Source: B16-G9 sp964400655 (lineage in GTDB: Bacteria; Bacteroidota; Bacteroidia; Bacteroidales; F082). Taken from it: a stretch of DNA of 62,271 nt. Numbering within the stretch: the stretch's first letter is position 1; each line of letters begins with the position of its first letter. Position numbers and translations under genes: made by a program. The notes under the pieces were generated by a model. The model saw only the letters and a program-made list of their open reading frames with translations. It did not search any database and was not told where the DNA came from. This document shows positions 27,888 through 37,305 of this stretch, piece by piece. The stretch covers positions 1 through 62,271 of the forward strand of contig CAYNVN010000123.1 in NCBI GenBank assembly GCA_964400655.1. Direction: 5' to 3'.

Positions 27888-28343
27888 TCAGAAAATGTAT
27901 GGCAGTACCTTTTTTGACACTTGTTGATACGCTTTGTACGGTTGGCCGAAATGTTTTACCAGTCGTTTCTCTTCGTAATGCAATTTAAACAGCAGCGTGA
28001 CAATTAGAATTATTAACGCGGTAAGGCGTAAATCGGTTTTGTGTTCAATAACTAACGGAATTACGGCCATAACCTGGGCGGTGTACATGGGGTGCCGGAT
28101 GTAACGGTAAGGGCCCGACGTAATAAGTACGCCGTTTTTTTTGGGAATGGGTGCCACATTTGCATTGCTGCGCATAACCATAATTGCCCAAATGGCAAGC
28201 GCCACTCCGGCCGTTTCAATAAGGAGACCGTACCATGTTTTTGAAATAACCGGACCCGACAGGGCAATATATCCCAAAGCGCTTAGCTGAAAAGTTACCA
28301 GCAAATAGGGTAACCACAAGTTATAAGCTCTGTTTGCGTCCAT
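27888..28343 (-). CDS. Isoprenylcysteine carboxyl methyltransferase-like membrane protein
   Basis: 151 residues with four or five membrane helices. The family signature GPYRYIRHPMYTAQV lies at about residues 90-104, and a C-terminal motif EEKRLVKHFGQPYKAYQ binds the SAM cofactor in ICMT/PEMT-like enzymes. The substrate in bacteria is generally unknown. A probable terminator-like RNA lies in its leader region. Confidence 0.85.
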   Translation of the reverse strand: MDANRAYNLWLPYLLVTFQLSALGYIALSGPVISKTWYGLLIETAGVALAIWAIMVMRSNANVAPIPKKNGVLITSGPYRYIRHPMYTAQVMAVIPLVIEHKTDLRLTALIILIVTLLFKLHYEEKRLVKHFGQPYKAYQQVSKKVLPYIF

Positions 28344-28370
28344 TGGTTTGTCTGGTTTTTAAACCGTTTC

Positions 28371-28446
28371 AATAAAAAAACCCGCCCCGGATTAAAATGT
28401 TTCTATTGCAAGTAGAGAGAAAGTTACTAATGTCCGGAGCAGGTTT
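28371..28446 (-). ncRNA. Candidate small RNA or 5' leader attenuator upstream of the ICMT-like gene
   Basis: On the minus strand a 14-bp stem (28433-28446 with 28378-28391) encloses a 41-base loop that holds a smaller inner stem (TTTCT/AGAAA), and the stem is followed by seven U. All 14 pairs form on the minus strand, two as G-U, while the plus strand would have two C-A mismatches. A promoter match TACTTTTG sits at 28450-28457, placing a start near 28446, exactly at the stem. It lies between two divergent genes, so it is not needed as an ordinary operon end. The class is not recognised. Confidence 0.6.
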
Positions 28447-28449
28447 TGA

Positions 28450-28457
28450 CAAAAGTA
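28450..28457 (-). promoter_or_regulatory. Candidate -7 promoter element of the small RNA/ICMT leader
   Basis: The minus strand reads TACTTTTG, matching TAnnTTTG, immediately before the long hairpin RNA. No -33 element at the usual spacing was found. Confidence 0.4.
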
Positions 28458-28500
28458 ATAAATAACCGCAAACATGAAATTTTTATTTGTACAGATTTAC

Positions 28501-28508
28501 TAATTTTG
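28501..28508 (+). promoter_or_regulatory. Candidate -7 promoter element of the DUF4831 gene
   Basis: TAATTTTG matches TAnnTTTG and lies 24 bases before the ATG at 28533. The -33 region has no match at the usual spacing. Confidence 0.4.
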
Positions 28509-28532
28509 ACCAAAACAAAAATGTAACTGATT

Positions 28533-29639
28533 ATGAATTACCTCAAAATAGTTATCGTTGCTTTAATAAGCGTTTTAACTTTAACACTTCCGGCGCAAAT
28601 TACGGTGGTAACTGCCGATAAAGGCCCTGCCGCCAATGGCGACGGACTTTGTTATTCGTTGCCTGCCACCCTGTTCAGGGTTGATGTTGACCTGAAAAAG
28701 ATTGAACACATTCCGGGCCCGCTGGCCGGTTATACCGAAAAATATCTGGGCACATCCGATTACTTAAAGGAGTCGTCGGTTGATTATTCGGTTGTTGATG
28801 TTGATGTACATCCCGTTACCATTGCCGATGAAAAGGCTTCTTATTATATTGTGTTTTCCGACAAAATATCAAAAGAGGACCGCCCTCCCGTGGTTTCATT
28901 AACCCCTTTTGGTACCTTGAGGTCGGTTAATATGGAAATTCAAACGGGCGAACTGCCGGTAATCAGTAAAGAAGAGAACAAAACCATCATTTTAGCCGGT
29001 GATGAAGACGATTTTAAATATAAAGCCGGATACAACAGAAAAAAGGTTGTGGATACGGTTATACGCAAAATTACCGTCGATACCATGACCATCAATAAAT
29101 TCCTGTTCAGAACCAGCTGGGCTGATAAAACGGAAGATGAAAAGGCTGAGGAAGCGGCCCGTCAGATTCATTCTATTCGCGAAAGCAGGATGAATTTGTT
29201 AACGGGTTATCATGAAGTAAACTTTGGAGAAAGCATTGTTTATATGGATAAACAGCTTCAGAAGCTGGAACAGCAATACCTTGAACTGTTTTTGGGTAAA
29301 GAGCGCATTACTGCCGAACACCATACCTATTTTGTTTATCCTGCAAAAGAGCAGATGCAAAAAACATTATTGGAAACCCGGTCGGGTGACAAATTATTAT
29401 TTGATGTGGAAATAAAGGGGGTAAACTCCATTAAACCGGTTAGTACCGCTTTGAATAATATTATTTATTATCGTATTCCGGCCGATGCCTTAGTAAAAAT
29501 TACTTTTAACGGTAAAACGCTGTTCAGTAATCTCTATCCCGTTAGCCAGCTGGGAACCGTCACCGGAATTTCGGTGTATAAGGCGGGAGTTTTGTTCGAT
29601 CCCGTAACCGGTGTTCCGGTTCAGCTTTTAAAGCATTGA
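28533..29639 (+). CDS. DUF4831 family secreted protein
   Basis: 368 residues with a signal peptide (IVIVALISVLTLTLPAQ). The mature protein has the features of DUF4831: CYSLPATLFRVDVDLKK near the start, YLGTSDYLKESSVDYSV, DTMTINKFLFRTSWADKTEDEKAEEAARQI (as separated blocks), and a C-terminal YYRIPADALVKITFNGK. The family is common in Bacteroidota and its function is not known. No sorting domain or lipobox was found, so a periplasmic location is likely. Confidence 0.82.
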   Translation: MNYLKIVIVALISVLTLTLPAQITVVTADKGPAANGDGLCYSLPATLFRVDVDLKKIEHIPGPLAGYTEKYLGTSDYLKESSVDYSVVDVDVHPVTIADEKASYYIVFSDKISKEDRPPVVSLTPFGTLRSVNMEIQTGELPVISKEENKTIILAGDEDDFKYKAGYNRKKVVDTVIRKITVDTMTINKFLFRTSWADKTEDEKAEEAARQIHSIRESRMNLLTGYHEVNFGESIVYMDKQLQKLEQQYLELFLGKERITAEHHTYFVYPAKEQMQKTLLETRSGDKLLFDVEIKGVNSIKPVSTALNNIIYYRIPADALVKITFNGKTLFSNLYPVSQLGTVTGISVYKAGVLFDPVTGVPVQLLKH

Positions 29640-29810
29640 TTGTTTGTTGTATTTCATAATTCTGTAAATCTTGCATAAGGTAAAACCGGGTAACCCAATA
29701 AATCTTTAACCGGTAATTCTTACGATTTGTTTTTTTTAATTTAAAATCTATTTGAGTATTGTGGGCATGCGTAAATGTCCGGAACAAATGACTTATATCC
29801 TGTTTTTTGT

Positions 29811-29818
29811 TAATTTTG
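29811..29818 (+). promoter_or_regulatory. Candidate -7 promoter element that favours the 29869 start of the acyl-CoA ligase
   Basis: TAATTTTG matches TAnnTTTG and would start transcription near 29822. This is downstream of the farthest in-frame start at 29752, which supports the ATG at 29869. Confidence 0.45.
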
Positions 29819-29868
29819 GGAACCTTATTCAAGAATTTTCAATTTCTTCATCATTTAAAATATTCTTT

Positions 29869-31515
29869 ATGATTCAGTTTCCCAATTATTCGTATGATTA
29901 TCAGTTGTTGATTAAGCACATTTTGGACCGTCCGTTGGAGTGGGCTCCCGAACAGAAGATTTATTACAGGGATCAGGTAAGTTACACCTATCGCGAGTTT
30001 TATAAAAGAATACAAAAACTGGCAAACCTTTACCAATCGCTTGGCGTTGAAAAGGGAGATGTTGTTGCCGTAATGGATTACGACAGTCACCGTTATTTGG
30101 AACACTATTTTGCCGTCCCCATGACGGGAGCTGTTTTGCATACCATTAACATCAGGCTTTCTCCGGAACAGATGCTCTACACCATTAATCATGCGGAAGA
30201 TAAAGTTTTGGTGGTTCATAAAGATTTTGAGCCGTTAATACGTAAAATGTCGGGAAGCTTTGAAACGGTTGAGCAGATTATTTACATTAGCGATGGAGAT
30301 GACACTTATTCGGCACCTTTCCGAAATGTGGGAGAATACGAAAAGTTACTTGCACAGCAGGAAGATACCTTTGATTTTCCCGATTTTGATGAAAAAACCA
30401 TTGCCACACTGTTTTATACTACCGGAACAACCGGTAATCCGAAAGGGGTTTATTTTACCCATCGTCAGTTGGTGATGCATACCATTTCGGCCATTGCTGC
30501 ATTCAATGCTTTTAGTTATCCCATATCGTTTAATTATACCGATGTTTACATGCCGCTTACCCCTATGTTCCATGTTCATGCCTGGGGCGTTCCTTATGTG
30601 GCAACCATGATGGGTATAAAACAGATTTATCCCGGCAGGTATGACGAAATGATTGTAAAACTGCTGATGCAGCATGGAGTTACCTTTTCGCATTGTGTTC
30701 CCACGGTTTTGCAGATGGTCATCGGCAATCCCGCTACCGAAAAACTTGATCTTTCAAACTGGAAGGTGGTTATTGGCGGTTCGGCACTGGCAAAGGGGCT
30801 GGCTCAGGATGCCATGAAACGGGGTATTCGTATTATGACCGGTTACGGCATGTCCGAAACGGCTCCCATATTGTCGCTGGCTACTTTTAAACCGGGTATG
30901 GAGGAAAATTTAAATGATGAGGAGAAATTACAGATAGTTACCAAAACAGGGTTTCCCATTCCGTTTGTTAAAATGAAAGTGGTTAATGCAAAAGGGGAAG
31001 ATATGCCCCGGGGAAAAGATAATGTTGGCGAGATAGTGGTACGTACGCCCTGGCTTACCAAAGGATATTATAAACTCGATAATAAATCGAAAGAGCTATG
31101 GAAAGACGGTTGGTTGCATACCGGCGACATTGCTTACCGTGATGAGGACGGTTATTTTGTTATTACCGACCGTTTGAAAGATGTTATTAAAACAGGAGGG
31201 GAGTGGGTGTCGTCGCTGGAACTGGAAAGCATCATCAGTCAGTGTATTGCCATTGACCAGGTGGCTGTAGTGGGGGTTCCCGATGAAAAGTGGGGAGAAA
31301 GGCCGGTGGCCTTTGTTATCTACAAAAGCGGGTTCGACGAAACTACTGCTTCGTCGAAGTGCCGCATGACCATGATGACTTTTGTAGAGGCAGGCATTAT
31401 CGAGAAATGGGCAATCCCCGACAGGTTTATTGCCTTGGAGGAAATTCCCAAAACCAGTGTGGGAAAAATAGACAAAAAGGTTCTGAGAAAAATCTATCTG
31501 GAAAAATATACTTAA
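29869..31515 (+). CDS. AMP-forming fatty acyl-CoA synthetase
   Basis: 548 residues from the ATG at 29869, which gives the normal family start (MIQFPNYSYDYQLLIKHILD). The frame is open to 29752, but those 39 residues are not family-like. The ATP-binding P-loop is YTTGTTGNPKGV, motif A5 GYGMSETAP, A7 region LHTGDIAYRDEDGYF, A8 ITDRLKDVIKTGGEWVSS and the catalytic A10 lysine in IPKTSVGKIDKKVL. It activates medium or long chain fatty acids to CoA thioesters. It converges with the large secreted-protein gene, 24 bases apart, with no clear terminator between them. Confidence 0.92.
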   Translation: MIQFPNYSYDYQLLIKHILDRPLEWAPEQKIYYRDQVSYTYREFYKRIQKLANLYQSLGVEKGDVVAVMDYDSHRYLEHYFAVPMTGAVLHTINIRLSPEQMLYTINHAEDKVLVVHKDFEPLIRKMSGSFETVEQIIYISDGDDTYSAPFRNVGEYEKLLAQQEDTFDFPDFDEKTIATLFYTTGTTGNPKGVYFTHRQLVMHTISAIAAFNAFSYPISFNYTDVYMPLTPMFHVHAWGVPYVATMMGIKQIYPGRYDEMIVKLLMQHGVTFSHCVPTVLQMVIGNPATEKLDLSNWKVVIGGSALAKGLAQDAMKRGIRIMTGYGMSETAPILSLATFKPGMEENLNDEEKLQIVTKTGFPIPFVKMKVVNAKGEDMPRGKDNVGEIVVRTPWLTKGYYKLDNKSKELWKDGWLHTGDIAYRDEDGYFVITDRLKDVIKTGGEWVSSLELESIISQCIAIDQVAVVGVPDEKWGERPVAFVIYKSGFDETTASSKCRMTMMTFVEAGIIEKWAIPDRFIALEEIPKTSVGKIDKKVLRKIYLEKYT

Positions 31516-31539
31516 ATCAGTATTTTAAATCCCTGATAT

Positions 31540-34500
31540 TTATTCCTGCTCCACTTCCAGATTTCCGTTTACGGTAACAGATGCACCGCCTTCAATTGTA
31601 AGCTTGTTACATTTAGCGGTATAACCTGAGGGTACGGTCGGGAAATTGCCACCACTGGGCGAAGTGGGAATGGTAACATTATATGATGCTGTGGGTATTA
31701 CTCCGGCCGACCAGTTGACAGCCGTATTCCATTGCGTGGTGGTTCCTTTCCATACATTTGAACCGGCTGTTACTTCAATGGCATAATCTTCCACTTCGCC
31801 ACGGCCTGTGGTACCGCAAGGCGAGATGTGGGCACCAAAGTGCTTGTTGCGTATTCGCATACGGGTAAAGCCAAGTTTTGCATCGTGAGGTACTGTAATT
31901 GTTGACGAAACAGTATAATGATGAATGTCAATCCAAAACACCTCTTCGTCGGTATCGTCAAAATCACCGTCCTGATTCCAGTCAATCCATCCTGCAACGG
32001 TATCATTTGAATAGGCATGGCCAAGGCTAATGGTTATCGTGTTTGAAGAGCCCGTTGTTAATTGTGTTGACAAATTGTCATAATTGGTGTAGCCATCCTC
32101 GCCGGTTCCGGTATTATTAATTGTTCCCAGGGTGACGCTGCTGATATATATGTCTCCCAATCCCTCGGCACTACAATAATCTTGTGCATGGATGTATTTG
32201 GTTTTAATAATAGAATCGCTTCCGTAGGCATTGGTTGCTAAAAGGGTTACCTGATAATACCCTTCGGCAGTAAATTGTATGCATGGATTTTGGGAGGAAG
32301 ATGAGGTTCCGTTTTTGTACGTTATTGTGGCCGGAGAAATGCTCCACGACCATGAAGTGGGTATGTTGGTGGATAGATCGGTAAAGGTTACCGAATCGGA
32401 CGTGGTTGGTATTCGGATATCTGCAGTAAAATCAGCTTCCGGAGGTATGGTTGGCGGGGAGTACAATTCTGACTCCCAGAGTCCGCGTCCTGATGTTGCC
32501 GCTCTGATACGACTTGATGCAGGGTTTGCACCGTCGTAATATATCTCCAGTTCGTCAACCACTACATTGGGTAATCCGTTGTTAAATGCAGTCCAGTTAT
32601 TGGTGCCGTCTTTAACATAAACCCCTACATCGGTAGCTGCATAAAGTTCGGTATTTGCTGTATTTTGTGTATTTTGAATGACGCACATAACCGGGATTTG
32701 GGGTAAACCTGCTGATATATTGGTCCATGTTGCACCTGCATCGGTGGTTTCATACACCCCGTCCGAGTTGTATTGGCCCAAAGAAACCCATGCTGTGGCC
32801 GAGTCGTCGTCTTTAACGGATATGTAAGTAATGTTAGATGAGGCGGTAGGCAGGGTTCCGGTTATTTCCGTCCAGCTTGTTCCGCCGTCGTTGGTAAACC
32901 ATATCTGGTCGGGATCGGCAGCATAAATTACCTGTGAATTGGAAGGTGCTATAGCGAGTGAGCGAAGTCGCGAAGAGGTGTACATTGATGAAATTCTTGT
33001 CCAGCTGTTTCCCTGGTCGGTTGATTTCCAAACGTTGTTTCTTCCGGTATAAATGGTTAAGTTGTCATTGGGGTCGATTAAAAAAGGAGTAACCCAGTAA
33101 GCGGTATCCGGCAACGTACCGGTTATATCCGATGATGATGTCCAATGGTCGGTTGTTCGCCTGAAACGGCCGTTGGTACCCGAGCCGTATTGCGTATTAA
33201 CATCCGTATAATCGATGGCACATTCCATACCGTCGCCTCCTATGGCATATCCCCATGTGCCTCCTGATAATATTTTGGTTCCGTTATCCTGCAATCCGGT
33301 AATTACATCACCCGATGTGGTGGCAGACACTCCGAGCCGGTACATCTGACTGGGGACAATACCGTTGGTTTTATCGGTCCAGGTTGTACCGCCGTCGGTT
33401 GTTAAATAGATACCGCCGTCGTTGGTTTCAAATAAAGTATTATCCGAATCCCGGAACTTAAGCATGTGCTTGTCGGCATGAACCACCGCTGCACCGTTTT
33501 TATTATAGGTGCTGCTGCTTGTCCAGCAGTTTACAGCATTCCATGTTGAGCCTCCGTCGGTTGATTTATGGGTAATTACTCCTCCCACATAAACCGTTGC
33601 TTCATCAGTGGGGTCAGCCGCTATAACAAGGTCATATCCTCCCTGCCCTCCGCTATCGGAGCCGTCGGTTTTCCATCCGAGCAAATTTGTTCCGTCATAA
33701 ACTTTGGTAAAGGAGGCTCCGCTGTTGGTTGATTTATAAACACCGTAAAGGCCACCGTCTGAATTAGACATAACGGCATACACAGTGGAGTCGGAATCGG
33801 GTGTTACAGCAAGGTTGACCCTTTTGCCTCCCGTACCGGATTTGTTTACAATTGTTGTCCAGGTTGCTCCGCCGTCATTCGATAAAAATATATAACCGTT
33901 TTTGTTTCCTCCGTAAATAACCGTGCTGCTTCCCGGTTTAAATTCAAAATCCATCAATATGTAATTTGAAATCATTGTCCAGCTGGCTCCTGCATCGGTT
34001 GATTTATAAAAACCATCGGAGGTGGCCGCAAAAAGTGTATGGCTGTCGGATGGAGAAACCTGTAATCGGGTTACCTGTTTTCTGTCGCTTGCGGAAAAGC
34101 TCAGGCCTGTGGTGTTCCATGTTGTGCCGCCGTCCATCGATTTAAGTACGCCAATTGAATTGTTGTCGTTATTGTTACCGCTTCCTAAAGTCCACATACT
34201 GCCTCCGTCCCTGTCGCCTGTGGCAATAAACAGTGTGTCCTTATCGCTTGTTGCACCGGCAATAACTACCACGTCGCTAACGCCAAGCACGGCATTATCA
34301 TCGGTTAAAACGGTCCATGTAGCACCGTTATCGGTGGTTTTCCAAAGTCCTCCGGATGGTGTTCCTGCATAATAGGTGTTGTTATCACCATCCCGGAAAC
34401 CAACGCAGTTAATCCTGCCAATACCTTGGTATCCTCCCGGAGAAGAAGACGGCCCCAGGCTGCTCCAGTTTCCGGTTGCGGTTCTGGTGCCTCTTAGTTT

Positions 34501-34821
34501 TTGCTGTTCCAGGAAAATATCTGCTGCACTTGTTTTGGGAAATGCTCCGGTTTTCGGGTTAACACGGTTCTCCCAGTAATATTCCCATCTCTTAAATTGT
34601 TTCCATCCGCCGGCTTTTTTCTTAACACCATTTTCATAATAGTATCCGTCAACTACATGATAGGGTGCCCAGTAGTTGTAAAATTCTTTTTGTATCTCAA
34701 AAAAGGATTTCTCTTTTTGGGGTTGTTGCGATTTTTTAACGGTTTGTAATGGTTGCTGGGCTGAAACGTTTAAAGAAAGCAATATTAAAAGTACTGTAAT
34801 TAAAGAGGTAAAAGTTTTCAT
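31540..34821 (-). CDS. Large secreted protein with sortilin/BNR repeats, PKD and GEVED domains
   Basis: 1093 residues. After a signal peptide (residues 1-21) come at least ten Asp-box/BNR repeats of the form KSTDGGSTW, for example WKTTDNGATWTVL, YKSTDAGASWTMI and WFTNDGGTSWTEI, making one or two beta-propellers up to about residue 780. A PKD domain follows (about 790-880, SVTFTDLSTNIPTSWSW), then a GEVED domain (about 884-1018, GWIDWNQDGDFDDTDEE and GRGEVEDYAIEV). The last 75 residues form a WKGTTTQWNTAVNW module. No canonical type IX sorting domain is present at the C-terminus. It is likely cell-surface or extracellular, and substrate binding is unknown. Confidence 0.88.
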   Translation of the reverse strand: MKTFTSLITVLLILLSLNVSAQQPLQTVKKSQQPQKEKSFFEIQKEFYNYWAPYHVVDGYYYENGVKKKAGGWKQFKRWEYYWENRVNPKTGAFPKTSAADIFLEQQKLRGTRTATGNWSSLGPSSSPGGYQGIGRINCVGFRDGDNNTYYAGTPSGGLWKTTDNGATWTVLTDDNAVLGVSDVVVIAGATSDKDTLFIATGDRDGGSMWTLGSGNNNDNNSIGVLKSMDGGTTWNTTGLSFSASDRKQVTRLQVSPSDSHTLFAATSDGFYKSTDAGASWTMISNYILMDFEFKPGSSTVIYGGNKNGYIFLSNDGGATWTTIVNKSGTGGKRVNLAVTPDSDSTVYAVMSNSDGGLYGVYKSTNSGASFTKVYDGTNLLGWKTDGSDSGGQGGYDLVIAADPTDEATVYVGGVITHKSTDGGSTWNAVNCWTSSSTYNKNGAAVVHADKHMLKFRDSDNTLFETNDGGIYLTTDGGTTWTDKTNGIVPSQMYRLGVSATTSGDVITGLQDNGTKILSGGTWGYAIGGDGMECAIDYTDVNTQYGSGTNGRFRRTTDHWTSSSDITGTLPDTAYWVTPFLIDPNDNLTIYTGRNNVWKSTDQGNSWTRISSMYTSSRLRSLAIAPSNSQVIYAADPDQIWFTNDGGTSWTEITGTLPTASSNITYISVKDDDSATAWVSLGQYNSDGVYETTDAGATWTNISAGLPQIPVMCVIQNTQNTANTELYAATDVGVYVKDGTNNWTAFNNGLPNVVVDELEIYYDGANPASSRIRAATSGRGLWESELYSPPTIPPEADFTADIRIPTTSDSVTFTDLSTNIPTSWSWSISPATITYKNGTSSSSQNPCIQFTAEGYYQVTLLATNAYGSDSIIKTKYIHAQDYCSAEGLGDIYISSVTLGTINNTGTGEDGYTNYDNLSTQLTTGSSNTITISLGHAYSNDTVAGWIDWNQDGDFDDTDEEVFWIDIHHYTVSSTITVPHDAKLGFTRMRIRNKHFGAHISPCGTTGRGEVEDYAIEVTAGSNVWKGTTTQWNTAVNWSAGVIPTASYNVTIPTSPSGGNFPTVPSGYTAKCNKLTIEGGASVTVNGNLEVEQE

Positions 34822-34859
34822 GTTGTTGGTTTAAATAAATAAATGATTTTGTTAAGAAA

Positions 34860-34890
34860 CAAAAATATAAAAAAGAGAAGTAAATACAAA
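34860..34890 (-). promoter_or_regulatory. Promoter of the large secreted-protein gene
   Basis: The minus strand has TTTG at 34887-34890, a 19-base spacer and TATTTTTG at 34860-34867. Both elements fit the Bacteroidota consensus. Transcription would start near 34856, about 35 bases before the ATG. Confidence 0.62.
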
Positions 34891-34946
34891 TACATTTGCC
34901 GGTTAATTGGTTGTGGGAGTTTGCTAAAGAGTAAGTAATCAGGTTG

Positions 34947-35861
34947 TTAATGTTGTAATTTGCCGTTAATAAAATCCATCATCTTTTGATGTTCGCCGGG
35001 CAGGAACCAGGTGATGTCGGTATCTTTTTTAAACCATGTTAACTGGCGTTTGGCGTAGCGCCGTGTGTTGGTTTTTATTTTTTCAATGGCAAAACTTAAT
35101 GTCCATTCTCCCGACAGGTATTTAAAAAGTTCTTTATAACCCACGGTGTTTAAGGCGTTAAGATGTTGCAAGCTCTGTAGGTTTGCAACTTCCTTAATCC
35201 ATCCCTTTTCAATCATCAGGTCTGTCCGGCGATTGATACGGTCAAACAACTCTTCACGGGGAAGGTTTAAACCTATTTTAATAATGTTGAAATTGCGTGG
35301 GGCCGGGTTGTTTTTTCTGAGTTCCGAATAGGGTTTTCCGGTTTGAATGCAAACCTCAAGAGCCCTTAACAGCCGCTTGGGATTTTGCAGGTCAACCTGT
35401 TGATAATATACGGGGTCTAAAACTTTGAGTTGTTGCTGTAAAGCTGCTATACCTTCGTTATCGAGCTTGTAATTCAAGTTTTCTCTGAGTGTCAGATCGG
35501 GGTCGGGTAGATCGTCAATTCCTTTGCAAACCGCATCGATGTACAAACCTGATCCGCCGGCCATAACCATAACGGACTGTTTTTTGAATTGTTGATTTAA
35601 TAATTCGAGTACATCATGTTCGAAACGGGAAACATTATAGGGTTCGGTTACCGGCAGGTGTCCTACGAAATGGTGTTTTATTTGTGCCTGTTGTGTTTTG
35701 TCGGGAGCCGCTGTTCCTATGGGTATCTCTTTGTAAAACTGCCGTGAGTCGGCCGAAATGATTTCCGTATTGAAATGGCCGGCAATTTTAATGGCGACAT
35801 CTGTTTTGCCCGATGCGGTGGGCCCGGCAATCACAATCAGCGTATGGTTGTGTTGTAGCAC
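34947..35861 (-). CDS. miaA: tRNA dimethylallyltransferase MiaA
   Basis: 304 residues with the MiaA landmarks: P-loop IAGPTASGKTDVA, the ISADSRQFYKEIPIGTAAP block, VMAGGSGLYIDAVCKGIDDLP, and RRYAKRQLTWFKKD near the end. It prenylates A37 of tRNAs reading codons that begin with U. The start codon is GTG at 35861, as no in-frame ATG exists between it and the preceding stop. It begins 5 bases after the end of the CCA-enzyme gene and is clearly co-transcribed with it. Confidence 0.96.
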   Translation of the reverse strand: MLQHNHTLIVIAGPTASGKTDVAIKIAGHFNTEIISADSRQFYKEIPIGTAAPDKTQQAQIKHHFVGHLPVTEPYNVSRFEHDVLELLNQQFKKQSVMVMAGGSGLYIDAVCKGIDDLPDPDLTLRENLNYKLDNEGIAALQQQLKVLDPVYYQQVDLQNPKRLLRALEVCIQTGKPYSELRKNNPAPRNFNIIKIGLNLPREELFDRINRRTDLMIEKGWIKEVANLQSLQHLNALNTVGYKELFKYLSGEWTLSFAIEKIKTNTRRYAKRQLTWFKKDTDITWFLPGEHQKMMDFINGKLQH

Positions 35862-35866
35862 GATGG

Positions 35867-37300
35867 TTATGATTTGGTTAACAGGTTCTTTTTAACTTCC
35901 AGCCCCTGTTTGGTTCCTTCCTGAAGCATAAAGCGGTAAGCCGCTTCGTATTCGTTGGGAATGACCCCGTCGAGAATGGCTTCTCTGATGGCGGTTTTAA
36001 TGTCGCCGACCTTGCGCGAAGGTTTTAGCCCGAAAGTTTCCATAATGACCTCGCCACTGACCGGAGGTTGCCAGTTCCGGATGCGGTCTTTTTCTTCAAC
36101 CTCTTTCAGCTTTTTACGGACAAGCTTAAAGTTTTTCAGGAACTTCCTGACCTTGGCTTCGTTTTTTGAAGTGATGTCGGCTTCGCAAAGCAGCATTAAA
36201 TCGTCAATGTCGTCGCCCGCATCAAACAGCAGCCTGCGTACTGCCGAATCGGTAACCACCTCCTGCGACAGAACAATGGGCCTCAGGTGAAGGCGTACCA
36301 GTTTTTCGACATATTTAAGTTTTTCGTTTTGCGGTAGTTTGAGCTGTTTGAAAATCTTACTGCTCATTTTTGCTCCCACAAATTCATGCCCGTGGAAAGT
36401 CCAGCCCGTTTTGTTGTCGTATCGTTTGGTTACCGGTTTGGCAATATCGTGTAAAATGGCAGCCCACCTTAACCATAAATTGTCAGATTTAGCGGCCACG
36501 TTGTCCAATACCTCAAGCGTATGGTAAAAGTTGTCTTTGTGGCCGTTGCCGTTAATAATTTCCACCCCTTTTAAGGCGGCCATTTGAGGGAAGATGGCAC
36601 TCAATAATCCCGACTCTTCCAGCAGCCTGAAACCAACGGAGGGTTTGTCAGCCATTATAATTAACGAAAGTTCATCGGCAACGCGTTCTTTCGATACAAT
36701 GGACATCCGGTTTTTATTGCGGCCGATGGCTTTAAAGGTGTTTTCTTCGATGTTAAAACCAAGCTGGGTGGCAAAACGGATTGCTCTCATCATTCGTAAC
36801 GGATCGTCCGAAAAGGTGATGTCAGGATCGAGGGGTGTTTTGATTGTTTTGTTTTCAATATCCTGTAAGCCGCCAAAGGGATCGTGCAATTCGCCGTAAT
36901 TGTGCTTTTGCAGGCTGATTGATAAAGCGTTGATGGTGAAATCACGCCTTTTTTGATCATCTTCAAGGGTGCCGTTTTCCACAATGGGTTTTCTGGAGTT
37001 TCTGCGGTACGATTCTTTGCGGGCCCCCACAAATTCCAGTTGCCAGTTATCTTTATGTATCATGGCAGTGCCGAAGTTTTCAAAATATTTGGCTTCCGCT
37101 TTGTTTCCAAAAGCACCGGCTACTTTTTTTGCAAATTCGATTCCGCTTCCGACAACAACAAAATCAACATCTTTCGACGGGCGTTCCAAAATCAGGTCGC
37201 GTACAAAACCACCAATAACAAATACTTTTGTTTTTGATTTAGCAGCGGTTTCGGAAATGATTTGAAAAAATTCTTCCCCTATTTTATCCGATAAATTCAT
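35867..37300 (-). CDS. cca: CCA-adding tRNA nucleotidyltransferase with HD domain
   Basis: 477 residues. The nucleotidyltransferase head has VIGGFVRDLILERPSKDVDFVVVG (GG and DxD motifs), then RRDFTINALSISL and the RMMRAIRFATQLGF motif. The C-terminal half holds an HD hydrolase domain (LRWAAILHDIAKPVTK). It is the poly(A) polymerase/CCA enzyme type that adds or repairs the 3' CCA of tRNAs. It forms an operon with miaA. A TACCTTTG element ends only 6 bases before the ATG, so the transcript may be nearly leaderless. Confidence 0.93.
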   Translation of the reverse strand: MNLSDKIGEEFFQIISETAAKSKTKVFVIGGFVRDLILERPSKDVDFVVVGSGIEFAKKVAGAFGNKAEAKYFENFGTAMIHKDNWQLEFVGARKESYRRNSRKPIVENGTLEDDQKRRDFTINALSISLQKHNYGELHDPFGGLQDIENKTIKTPLDPDITFSDDPLRMMRAIRFATQLGFNIEENTFKAIGRNKNRMSIVSKERVADELSLIIMADKPSVGFRLLEESGLLSAIFPQMAALKGVEIINGNGHKDNFYHTLEVLDNVAAKSDNLWLRWAAILHDIAKPVTKRYDNKTGWTFHGHEFVGAKMSSKIFKQLKLPQNEKLKYVEKLVRLHLRPIVLSQEVVTDSAVRRLLFDAGDDIDDLMLLCEADITSKNEAKVRKFLKNFKLVRKKLKEVEEKDRIRNWQPPVSGEVIMETFGLKPSRKVGDIKTAIREAILDGVIPNEYEAAYRFMLQEGTKQGLEVKKNLLTKS

Positions 37301-37305
37301 CAGCG

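Noticed and set aside
29752..29868. 39-residue N-terminal extension of the acyl-CoA ligase
   Set aside because: It is not family-like, and a promoter match at 29811-29818 lies inside it.
31540..31600. Frameshift removing a type IX sorting domain from the sortilin-repeat protein
   Set aside because: Only 24 bases separate its stop from the convergent ligase gene, and the beta-helix protein ends at the same module, so no lost domain can be seen in another frame here.
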